Made by a program: the position numbers and the translations under genes
The notes under the pieces: generated by a model
The model's input: only the letters and a program-made list of their open reading frames with translations
What the model was told of the DNA's origin: nothing
Database searches by the model: none
Shown: piece after piece, positions 33,421 through 41,295 of the stretch
Layout of the letters: the number at the start of each line of letters is the position of its first letter
Position numbering within the stretch: the stretch's first letter is position 1
From: JAVBKV01 sp031553885
GTDB lineage: Bacteria; Bacteroidota; Bacteroidia; Bacteroidales; Azobacteroidaceae
Assembly (NCBI GenBank): GCA_031553885.1
Contig: JAVBKV010000009.1
Coordinates: forward strand, 1 to 44,971
DNA length: 44,971 bases
Reading direction: 5' to 3'

Positions 33421-34356
33421 CTAGTTAACTATAAACCGGTTTTCCAATAAACCATCAGCCGAAAACCCGGAGGGAACCAACTCTTTTTGCTTCAACCAAT
33501 TAATTGTAGCCTGAATGTCTTTTTCCCGCGGCATCCGGGCAAATGTATAATCGGGCAAACGAACCGAGCCGGCCAGAGCCTCCGGAAATCCAATATCCTG
33601 AACAAGAATACTCTTCAGATCTTCGACCGTATGCTCGCGGATGTATGATACCGCCTCATTGTAAGCCTGATAAAAAGCTTTTAACGCGTCGGATTTACCC
33701 TCAATGACCGAAGTTTTGAAAACAAATCCGGTAACCACATAATCCAATTTCTGCATGCAGGCAATCGAACGAGCACCTTTACTCGCAGCAATTGTAATAA
33801 AAGGATCCGGTAATGCCGTAGCATCGGTCTGACCGCTCATCAACATTTCCAGGCGTATGGGTATTTTATTGACTTCCTGTTTTTCAATATCTGAAGCCTG
33901 AAGTTGCACAGATTGCAGAGCCATTTCAGTACAAAAATCGATAACCGTATTCCGGGAAACTGCCATTTTTTTATTTTTCAGATCCGTCAGTTGCTGAATC
34001 TGAGACTGAGGACCCGTCATAATACAAAAAGTTGCATTACAGGCTGACGTGATTTTCAGATCCACACCTCCAGCCCTTTGTAACACGGCTCCTGTATAAT
34101 CAATAACTGTTCCGTCTATATTTCCGCTTTGGAAAGCTGCATCCCGGTCATTTGCCGAATAAAATTTCTGAATATCCACTTTTACCCGGTACTTATCAAA
34201 AAGACCCATTTCCCGGGCAACCGCTAACGGGACAAAATCCATGGACGACATTACCCCGATGCTCAACTCTTTTGATTCATTTGATTCTTTAGTTGCCTGT
34301 TTGCAGGATGTTAATGCAATTATCAAACCCATTAACAGTAAAAAATTTCGTTTCAT
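33421..34356 (-). CDS. ABC transporter substrate-binding lipoprotein (SsuA/THI5-like)
   Basis: A 311-residue periplasmic binding protein of the NMT1/SsuA group, lipid-anchored at the Cys in ALTSCKQ. It has the typical two-lobe start SIGVMSSMDFVPLAVAREMGLF and the middle block QSGNIDGTVIDYTGAVLQR. The start is set at 34356 (MKRNFLLLMGLIIALTSC); the longer frame to 34392 would overlap menA and add charged residues in front of the signal. Homologues bind sulfonates, taurine, nitrate or pyrimidine precursors of thiamin. No riboswitch lies upstream, so the ligand is undecided. A 12-bp palindrome TACGTATACGTA at 34356-34367 spans the start. Confidence 0.88.
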   Translation of the reverse strand: MKRNFLLLMGLIIALTSCKQATKESNESKELSIGVMSSMDFVPLAVAREMGLFDKYRVKVDIQKFYSANDRDAAFQSGNIDGTVIDYTGAVLQRAGGVDLKITSACNATFCIMTGPQSQIQQLTDLKNKKMAVSRNTVIDFCTEMALQSVQLQASDIEKQEVNKIPIRLEMLMSGQTDATALPDPFITIAASKGARSIACMQKLDYVVTGFVFKTSVIEGKSDALKAFYQAYNEAVSYIREHTVEDLKSILVQDIGFPEALAGSVRLPDYTFARMPREKDIQATINWLKQKELVPSGFSADGLLENRFIVN

Positions 34357-34375
34357 ACGTATACGTAATAGCATA

Positions 34376-35257
34376 TCAGAATATGATTCCAATAATCAAT
34401 AAAAGCCCAAAGATAACGGTATTTCTTGCACTTTGAGCCAAAATAATATTTAATTCCTTTCCCTGATGAATTCTACACATGGATTTCCAGGTAATCCAAT
34501 GAGGTATCAGATATAAAAACGGGAGAACGGTTGCTGTTTTTAATCCACTGTCCCAGAGAAAAATACAAATAAGTACAGCGATGATGCCGTTCGATAAATA
34601 AAAATATTCTCCGAATTTAGAACCAAACAAAACTATTGTAGTATTTTTCCCGGAAATTTTATCTTGCTCCCTATCCCGGTAGTTATTAGCTACCAATATA
34701 TTAACAGAAACTATACCTAACGCCGTTCCGGCAATCCAGGCTACTGAAGTCCAGCCCAATGCCTGGACATAATAGGTAAAAACAACCGGGATAATTCCAT
34801 AAAAAACAACGACACATACATCTCCCCATCCTTTATAAGCCAACGGATAAGGACCTCCGGAATAAGCAAAAACACCTGCACAGACAGCCAAACCTACAAC
34901 TATCAACTGCCAACCGCTATAGAACATAAGAACACAACCCAACAAACAGGCAAAGGCGATCAACACGATTGATACGTTCAGCATCCGTTCAGGCTTAATC
35001 CAGCCGCTGGCTACCGCACGGTCAGGTCCCAGCCGGTCACTCCGGTCGGAGCCTTTGGTAAAATCAAAATAATCATTCAGGTAATTGGATACGACCTGAG
35101 CAATTACCGCAAAAGCAAGACAAATCATGGCCGGAATCCATCTGAATTTTCCATCCCGGACAGTCAATGCACAGCCCAGCAGTACAGGCATTACTGATGC
35201 TGCAAGTGTTTTCGGACGTGCAGCCAGTATCCAGTATTTCCATTCTGTTCGATTCAT
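34376..35257 (-). CDS. menA: 1,4-dihydroxy-2-naphthoate polyprenyltransferase
   Basis: UbiA-family membrane prenyltransferase that attaches the polyprenyl tail to DHNA in menaquinone synthesis. The 293-residue protein has about nine hydrophobic helices. The first Asp-rich motif is NYLNDYFDFTKG (58-69; Asn61, Asp62, Asp65) and the second is NNYRDREQDKISGK. The N-terminal ARPKTLAASVMPVLLG is the MenA signature. Its own promoter lies upstream, and the ABC transporter genes follow 19 bases later in the same direction. No other men gene is in the window. The link with an importer is unusual but may be only transcriptional. Confidence 0.95.
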   Translation of the reverse strand: MNRTEWKYWILAARPKTLAASVMPVLLGCALTVRDGKFRWIPAMICLAFAVIAQVVSNYLNDYFDFTKGSDRSDRLGPDRAVASGWIKPERMLNVSIVLIAFACLLGCVLMFYSGWQLIVVGLAVCAGVFAYSGGPYPLAYKGWGDVCVVVFYGIIPVVFTYYVQALGWTSVAWIAGTALGIVSVNILVANNYRDREQDKISGKNTTIVLFGSKFGEYFYLSNGIIAVLICIFLWDSGLKTATVLPFLYLIPHWITWKSMCRIHQGKELNIILAQSARNTVIFGLLLIIGIIF

Positions 35258-35281
35258 TGGATTTCAAAAACTTATTTTTCC

Positions 35282-35313
35282 CAAAATTACAACAAAAATG
35301 CAAGCTGTTCAAA
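35282..35313 (-). promoter_or_regulatory. menA operon promoter, full -33/-7 pair
   Basis: On the - strand TTTG (35310-35313), 20 bases, then TAATTTTG (35282-35289). The -7 end is 24 bases before the menA start. Confidence 0.65.
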
Positions 35314-35320
35314 TCGAATA

Positions 35321-35355
35321 AAAAACCTCAACCGAAAAAATCGATTGAGGCTTTT
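35321..35355 (-). terminator. Rho-independent terminator of secDF
   Basis: On the - strand the stem CCTCAATCGA/TCGGTTGAGG (one mismatch) encloses a short T-rich loop and is followed by TTTTTTATT. It lies 25 bases after the secDF stop. Confidence 0.85.
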
Positions 35356-35375
35356 ATATAAGAATGAACAACGAC

Positions 35376-38300
35376 TTACGACTTGTTTTCCAGTTTCAAT
35401 TGTTTTCTATGTTGAATTTCATAAGCGATCGGAGCTGCCACGAACAAGGATGACAATGTACCTCCGATAGTACCCAGAATCATTGCAAAAGAGAAACTAC
35501 GAATAGCATCACCGGCAAAGATAAAGATAACGATCAACACCAACAGGGTACTGACACTCGTATTGAATGTCCTGTCCAAGGTAGAGTTAAGAGCTTCGTT
35601 GAACAGAGAATATTTATCCCGTTTCGGATAAAGATGAGTATACTCACGAACGCGGTCGAAAATAACCACTTTATCGTTCACCGAATATCCAAGGGCTGTC
35701 AACACCGCACCGATAAATGTCTGGTCAACTTCCAGTGAGAAAGGAACAAATCCCCAGAGAATCGCATACATACCGAGAATGAAAATAGCATCACCGGCAA
35801 TCAATGCAACCACAGTACCCACACTATATGAAAGATCCCTGAAACGCAACAGGATATATAATCCGATACCCAGGATGGCAAATGTAACCGCCCAGAATGC
35901 ACCTTTTTTGATGTCATCAGCAATACTCGGCCCTACTTTCTGAGAACTCATGATATAATCCTGAGTAAACTGCTCATAAGTAGTTCCTTCTTTCAATAAC
36001 GGTTTTAAACCTTCATACAATTTAGTCGTTATTTCCTCGTCTATTCCTTCCGACGCATCCGTAATCTTATAGTTAGTAGAAATACGTACCTGATTCGGAG
36101 TTCCGATCGTGATAACACTGGGAACATGTTCCGGGAACAACGGATTCAGCATTTCCTGAGCCTGCACAGTATTAATGTCTTGCTCGAAGCGAACTACATA
36201 GTTACGTCCACCTGTAAAGTCAATACCCTGATTCAAACCTCTGAAAATTAAAGCAGACAAGCAGATCAATGTAATAACCGCAGATATGGTGTATGCTTTT
36301 TTATTTTGTTTCAGGAAATTGAAAGTCGGATTGACCAGGAAATTCTTTGTCCAATTCGTAGTGAAAGTCAGGTTCAACAATTTACCTTTATCCATAAACG
36401 TCTCATAAGTCAGACGGGTCAGGAACACAGCCGTAAAGAACGAAATAATAATACCGATAATCAATGTAGTAGCAAATCCTCGGATCGGACCAGTTCCAAA
36501 ATACCACAGGATAACCCCTGTTAGAATCGAAGTCAGGTTCGAGTCGAAGATAGCGGAGAATGCTTTCTTATACCCCTCTTCCACTGCTTTCTTGATCGCT
36601 TTACCTCCACGTAATTCTTCTTTAATACGTTCGTAGATGAGCACGTTCGCATCCACCGCAATAGCCAGGGCAAGAACGATACCCGCAATACCGGAGAGAG
36701 TCAACACCGCATGGAACGATGCCAAAACACCCATGGTAAAAAACAGGTTAAGCAATAATGCTCCGTTAGCAATGATACCCGGTTTGAAACCGTACATGAC
36801 CATCAGGTAAACCATCAGAAGAAGCAAAGCACAAAGGAAAGAAATAAATCCTTCGTTAATTGCTTCCTGACCCAATGAAGGACCTACAACATCTTCTTGG
36901 ATAATACGAGCCGGAGCCGACATTTTACCGGATTTCAATACGTTAGCCAAGTCCTTGGCTTCTTCCGGAGAGAAATTTCCAGTAATATTTGAACGGCCAT
37001 TCGGTATTTCATCATTTACTCTCGGGCTGGAATATACATTATTATCCAACACGATTGCAACGCACTTTCCTATATTTTCTTTCGTCAGACGGGCCCATTT
37101 CTTCGCTCCTTCGGAGTTCATGGTCATACTAACTTCCGCAAACTTGGCCGAATGTTGTGAGAAATCGTCTTTGGCATCAACAACCACATCTCCTTCAAGA
37201 GCGGCTTTTCCTCCTCTGACGGATGCTTTCAGAGCATATAATTCATAAAAATCTTCTTTTTCTCCGACTCCTTTAACCGACCATTTGAATACTAACTTGC
37301 GATCCAGAACATCTTTTACCTGACGCATATTCAAATACGCATTAACCGTAGCGGTATCCCGGTAATTCACCCGGCCAACAATGGGTCCCTGAATCGCTTG
37401 TTGAGGATCCATGTTAAGCAATGAGAACAACGGATAGTTTTTCTTCCACATTTCAACAGATTGATCTTTAGTGGAATCATCGGCAGCAGTATCATGAAGC
37501 TCGGCAAGTAATGAATCAGCTTCCAGTGAAGCCTGTTTGGCAGAATCTGTTACTGCAGTTGTATTTTCAGCTACTTCCTTTGCTTTTTCTCCTGCAACGG
37601 TTTTTTCAGCAGGACCTTCTGCTACGGGAGCTTTTTCTTTTTCTGCAGCCAAGATATCTTTAACGATAGCATTAGCCTGAATCAGCGAGTTATGGATTTC
37701 ACTTTCTTCAAATGTTTCCCAGAATTCCAGGTTGGCACTTCCCTGCAACAGAGTTCTTACCCGTTCCGGTTCTTTGATACCCGGAAGCTCGATAGAGATA
37801 CGTCCGTCGGTTTCCATCTGCTGGATATTGGGAGCAACCACACCGAAACGGTCGATACGGGTACGAAGCACGTTGAATGAATTGTCAATCGTACTTTTAA
37901 GCTCGCTTCTCAATACAGAAATGACTTCATCGTCTGAGCTTTGAGGTGATATTTTTTCTCTCAAAGTCGTACTGAAAAGAGCTGATAACCGGGCACCCGA
38001 ATCTAACTTTTTGTACTCTTCAACAAACAGAGAGATATAATCTTTCTGACTTTTAGCCTGACGGGCACGGGCATTAGCAAGTGCTTCGTTGAATTTCGGA
38101 TCCGTACTGTTATTGGCAAGAGACCTCAATACGTCTGCAACGTTGATCTCCATAATAACGTTCATACCTCCTTTCAGGTCAAGACCTAAATTTAATTCCA
38201 TCGTACGGCATTTTTTCAGGGTATAGCCCAGCCATACTTTTTTTGTAGACAATGAGTCAAGGTATTGACTCTCCTTTACCATGTCTCCTGCAGCATGTAT

Positions 38301-38408
38301 TTTCGCTTCCTTGTAATACTTGTTTGTCACAATCGAAAACGACAAATAAAACAAGCAAACCAAGGTCAACAATACTGCGAAAACTTTTACAAATCCTTTG
38401 TTCTGCAT
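35376..38408 (-). CDS. secDF: Protein translocase SecDF fusion
   Basis: A 1010-residue fusion of SecD and SecF that uses the proton gradient to help pull proteins through SecYEG. The SecD half has the first helix (MQNKGFVKVFAVLLTLVCLF), DLKGGMNV near residue 78, the P1 periplasmic domain and five helices with YSVNDKVV-like elements in the second half. The SecF half begins near residue 725 and contains GIDFTGGRNYVVRF and LTALGYSVNDKVVIFDRVRE. The P1 domain carries a Glu/Ala/Lys-rich insert at about 253-315 that looks disordered. SecDF fusion is normal in Bacteroidetes. It is monocistronic with its own terminator. Confidence 0.96.
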   Translation of the reverse strand: MQNKGFVKVFAVLLTLVCLFYLSFSIVTNKYYKEAKIHAAGDMVKESQYLDSLSTKKVWLGYTLKKCRTMELNLGLDLKGGMNVIMEINVADVLRSLANNSTDPKFNEALANARARQAKSQKDYISLFVEEYKKLDSGARLSALFSTTLREKISPQSSDDEVISVLRSELKSTIDNSFNVLRTRIDRFGVVAPNIQQMETDGRISIELPGIKEPERVRTLLQGSANLEFWETFEESEIHNSLIQANAIVKDILAAEKEKAPVAEGPAEKTVAGEKAKEVAENTTAVTDSAKQASLEADSLLAELHDTAADDSTKDQSVEMWKKNYPLFSLLNMDPQQAIQGPIVGRVNYRDTATVNAYLNMRQVKDVLDRKLVFKWSVKGVGEKEDFYELYALKASVRGGKAALEGDVVVDAKDDFSQHSAKFAEVSMTMNSEGAKKWARLTKENIGKCVAIVLDNNVYSSPRVNDEIPNGRSNITGNFSPEEAKDLANVLKSGKMSAPARIIQEDVVGPSLGQEAINEGFISFLCALLLLMVYLMVMYGFKPGIIANGALLLNLFFTMGVLASFHAVLTLSGIAGIVLALAIAVDANVLIYERIKEELRGGKAIKKAVEEGYKKAFSAIFDSNLTSILTGVILWYFGTGPIRGFATTLIIGIIISFFTAVFLTRLTYETFMDKGKLLNLTFTTNWTKNFLVNPTFNFLKQNKKAYTISAVITLICLSALIFRGLNQGIDFTGGRNYVVRFEQDINTVQAQEMLNPLFPEHVPSVITIGTPNQVRISTNYKITDASEGIDEEITTKLYEGLKPLLKEGTTYEQFTQDYIMSSQKVGPSIADDIKKGAFWAVTFAILGIGLYILLRFRDLSYSVGTVVALIAGDAIFILGMYAILWGFVPFSLEVDQTFIGAVLTALGYSVNDKVVIFDRVREYTHLYPKRDKYSLFNEALNSTLDRTFNTSVSTLLVLIVIFIFAGDAIRSFSFAMILGTIGGTLSSLFVAAPIAYEIQHRKQLKLENKS

Positions 38409-38463
38409 TTGAATTTTATTTTACTTTTGACATTAATTTTAACTATTGGCTCTTTTCAGCCTG

Positions 38464-38471
38464 CAAATATA
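38464..38471 (-). promoter_or_regulatory. Candidate -7 element of the secDF promoter
   Basis: TATATTTG on the - strand, 55 bases before the secDF start. No -33 TTTG at the expected distance. Confidence 0.45.
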
Positions 38472-38549
38472 TGTTTTTTTTCTTTTTGAAAGGCTAAAAT
38501 GGGCAGTAATTATTTTCATTGATGTCTTTTATTATATGGATAAAGAATG

Positions 38550-38557
38550 TATATTTG
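38550..38557 (+). promoter_or_regulatory. Candidate promoter of the DUF4468 gene
   Basis: TATATTTG at -7 with TTTT in the -33 position at 19-base spacing, 39 bases before the ATG at 38597. Confidence 0.45.
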
Positions 38558-38596
38558 CCAAGAAAATTAATAATAATCTCATAAACGATTGATTAT

Positions 38597-39253
38597 ATGA
38601 AAAGTAAATGTTTGTTCAGCAGTTTAATATTATTCACGTTTTTTGCCTTGGCACAAGGAGTAAATGCTCAAATTGATTCCAAATACCTGAAAGGTGGTGT
38701 TCCTGAAATCAATGGAAAAGTAATCTTTTCCGATACACTATCCATTCCCGGAGTATCGGCTGACGAAATTTATAAAAGAGCACTATCCTGGGCTGAAAAT
38801 AACTACAATTCCGATAAACGAAAAGTAGTATTGGAAGACAAAGAAAAAATGCACATTGCTTGCATCGGTAATGATGAACTGATCTTTTCCTCCAAGGCTT
38901 TCAGTCTGGACCGCGCTTACATGAATTATCAACTGATCCTCTTCTGTGAGGGTAATAAGTGTTGGTACAATTTAAGATCCATCTCTTATGAATACAGCGT
39001 TCCGAATAAAAAAGAACCGGAAGAGTATATTGCAGAAGAATGGATTACAGACAGTAATGCGTTGAATAAAAACAAAGACAAATTGAGTCGCTACAGCGGC
39101 AAATTCAGAGTTAAAACCATTGATTTGGTAGATGATATTTATGACAGTTTAGCGATAACCCTCAATACCGGAAAAGTAAATAAATATAACAAGGAAGAAC
39201 AGGAGAAAGAGGTAGATCGTCATACTTATTCAAGAAAAACATCCGGTCAATAA
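38597..39253 (+). CDS. Secreted DUF4468 domain protein
   Basis: A 218-residue protein with signal peptide (MKSKCLFSSLILFTFFALAQGVNAQ). The middle part (about 40-140) fits DUF4468, a Bacteroidetes periplasmic domain: GKVIFSDTLSIPGVSADEIYKRALSWAENN, then MHIACIGNDELIFSS and NYQLILFCEGNKCWYNLRSISYEY. The C-terminal 60 residues are rich in Lys and Glu. Function of the family is unknown to me. It is a lone gene between secDF and the GH cluster, with its own promoter. The convergent GH43-GH16 gene ends 44 bases away. Confidence 0.8.
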   Translation: MKSKCLFSSLILFTFFALAQGVNAQIDSKYLKGGVPEINGKVIFSDTLSIPGVSADEIYKRALSWAENNYNSDKRKVVLEDKEKMHIACIGNDELIFSSKAFSLDRAYMNYQLILFCEGNKCWYNLRSISYEYSVPNKKEPEEYIAEEWITDSNALNKNKDKLSRYSGKFRVKTIDLVDDIYDSLAITLNTGKVNKYNKEEQEKEVDRHTYSRKTSGQ

Positions 39254-39297
39254 CGGCTTTTCGGACAAGGAAATAGTTAAAAAACTATAATATCCTA

Positions 39298-41268
39298 TCA
39301 CTGATACACCCTTACATAATCAACTTCATACGTTAAAGGGAAAGCAGAGTCATCCGGTGTTCCTCCTTGTCCTCCAATAGCCAGGTTCAATAAAATATAA
39401 TGAGGTTGACGGAACGGGTTTTTATAATTTCCTAAAGACCCATTCTGTGTATCTTTTAATAATGTTTCGTTTAGAAGCTCATCGTCGAGATATAGCCGGA
39501 TAGCGTCTTCATCCCAATCCATGCGCCAGACATGGAATTTATCTGCCCAGTAAGGATCTCTTTCCGTAAATGTTGAAAAAGGAACGGTTACCGTATTCCA
39601 TTGTCCATTATTCGGGGTATCTGTACCCCATGCCGTATTGGCCAGTATATGCGGAACATCTTTGATCCTGTAATATTCCATGATATCAATTTCCCCGCAG
39701 GAAGGCCACCGCATGGAATTTCCCAAAGTCCAGATTGCAGGCCAGGATCCTTTGGCAACAGGAATTTTGGCTCTTATCTCAAAACGTCCGTACTGAAAAA
39801 ACTTCTTTCTGATCGTTTTGATAGAAGAAGAAGTATATTCCGCATATTCCCTGTTTTTCTTCCAATCATCACTTTCAGAAAAATAAGCTGGATTTTTCAC
39901 CCGCTCTTTTTTAGCTGTTATCAGGAGTAGCCCATCCTTACAAACGGCATTATCCGGCTGATACCATTGTAGTTCCTGATTTCGTTCAAAACCTCTTTCA
40001 TAGCTCCAGACAGCCGTATCCGGTTTTCCATCGGTATTGAATTCTTCGCTCCAAACCAATTTTCGTCCCGGAATTTCCCGGGGAGAGCTTGAGTCTGCAT
40101 TCAATTGTTCAAATACGGATAAGTCCCACTTTCCCATCCATTTAAGGACAGGAAGTCCATTTTCAAAACGAATGGGTAACCAAATGTACCTCCCATCGAT
40201 CGGTTTTTGGGGAGTCCATCGATCCGCCATAAAAATAAATGCACTTTTTTTGCCTGTAACCGGCAGGATATATGTACTTTGGGTATGAAACGTCAGGTCA
40301 ACATCTTTTCCCACACAAGGATTCGGATGTTGCTCCCAGGGTCCCCAGATCTGATCCGCAGTAAACAACCTCGCAGCATTCGGATTCCAGCCTGTGCAAC
40401 CCGAAGTAATCATGAAATATTTTCCGTCTTTTTTAAAAATAGACGGAGCTTCATTATGTCCTCCGGGGAAAATGCGGATGTATTTCCCAGTATAACTCAA
40501 ATAATCAGATGATAATTCCGCTATATTTAAGGTCAAATTTTCTTCTGAAGAATAGATATGATAGGCTTTCCCATCGTCATCTACAAACAATGTCATATCC
40601 CTTGACATTTGCCCTCCCGAAAAATCACGACGAGCAAACAAGCCGTCTTCCACGGCACTCCGCCATTCAACCGTCCACCATTTCTCAAAATTTTCAGGTC
40701 GAACTGTACTGTTCCGTTGTTGTTCGGTCATATTCACCGGCCATCGACCGGCATTCGGACGATACGACTTCAGGTATTTGTAAGGACCTGTTGCTTTATC
40801 ACTTACCGCAATTCCAACACGGGCAGCAGCATATCCTTTCCCTTTCAGTTCCAGGTGAAAATACATCACATAGCAGCCTGTTTTCTTATTAAAAATAACC
40901 TTCGGACGTTCAATAATACAACCTTTCATAATCTCACTTGTCGTATCATCTGTAACTACGGAAAGAGCTATTCCTTCATTTTTCCAATTGTATAAATCAC
41001 GGGAAGAATAACAGGTTACACCAACCAAAGCTGCATTCGAGCGTTCCCCCTTGTGTTCTCCAAACCAGTAATACATTCCATCTTTATACAGGATTCCTCC
41101 TCCATGCGCATTGATATGGACTCCTTTATCGTCCAACCAAGGCTCTCCGGGATGAAAAGCATCAACAATGCCTTCTCCAGATTCCGGAAGATAAAGGTTA
41201 TTGGCAGACACAGCAAACAATCCCGTTGACTGAAAAAAAATAAAAACAGAAAAAACGATGGTTCTCAT
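39298..41268 (-). CDS. GH43-GH16 fusion glycosidase
   Basis: A secreted 656-residue enzyme with two catalytic modules. The N-terminal five-bladed domain (about 30-395) resembles the GH43 galactanase subfamilies: blade I reads HINAHGGGILY (51-61) where most GH43 enzymes have the Asp base, and Glu120 in IIERPKVIFN is the likely acid. The GH16 domain (about 405-656) starts KLVWSEEFNTDG and has the active-site motif EIDIME at 526-531 (nucleophile Glu526, acid/base Glu531). GH16 cuts internal beta-1,3 or beta-1,4 links; the GH43 part would trim ends. The signal peptide MRTIVFSVFIFFQSTGLFAV directs secretion. The gene is 27 bases after GH35 in the same unit. A beta-1,3-galactan target is inferred. 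Confidence 0.88.
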   Translation of the reverse strand: MRTIVFSVFIFFQSTGLFAVSANNLYLPESGEGIVDAFHPGEPWLDDKGVHINAHGGGILYKDGMYYWFGEHKGERSNAALVGVTCYSSRDLYNWKNEGIALSVVTDDTTSEIMKGCIIERPKVIFNKKTGCYVMYFHLELKGKGYAAARVGIAVSDKATGPYKYLKSYRPNAGRWPVNMTEQQRNSTVRPENFEKWWTVEWRSAVEDGLFARRDFSGGQMSRDMTLFVDDDGKAYHIYSSEENLTLNIAELSSDYLSYTGKYIRIFPGGHNEAPSIFKKDGKYFMITSGCTGWNPNAARLFTADQIWGPWEQHPNPCVGKDVDLTFHTQSTYILPVTGKKSAFIFMADRWTPQKPIDGRYIWLPIRFENGLPVLKWMGKWDLSVFEQLNADSSSPREIPGRKLVWSEEFNTDGKPDTAVWSYERGFERNQELQWYQPDNAVCKDGLLLITAKKERVKNPAYFSESDDWKKNREYAEYTSSSIKTIRKKFFQYGRFEIRAKIPVAKGSWPAIWTLGNSMRWPSCGEIDIMEYYRIKDVPHILANTAWGTDTPNNGQWNTVTVPFSTFTERDPYWADKFHVWRMDWDEDAIRLYLDDELLNETLLKDTQNGSLGNYKNPFRQPHYILLNLAIGGQGGTPDDSAFPLTYEVDYVRVYQ

Positions 41269-41295
41269 AAGGGTATTATTAATAGATATTCAAAA

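Noticed and set aside
34357..34392. Longer N terminus of the ABC binding lipoprotein
   Set aside because: It would put 12 extra residues in front of a normal signal peptide and overlap menA; the ATG at 34356 gives a standard lipoprotein.
35258..35375. TPP riboswitch before the menA/importer operon
   Set aside because: None of the conserved thi-box words are present; the DNA holds only a promoter and the secDF terminator.
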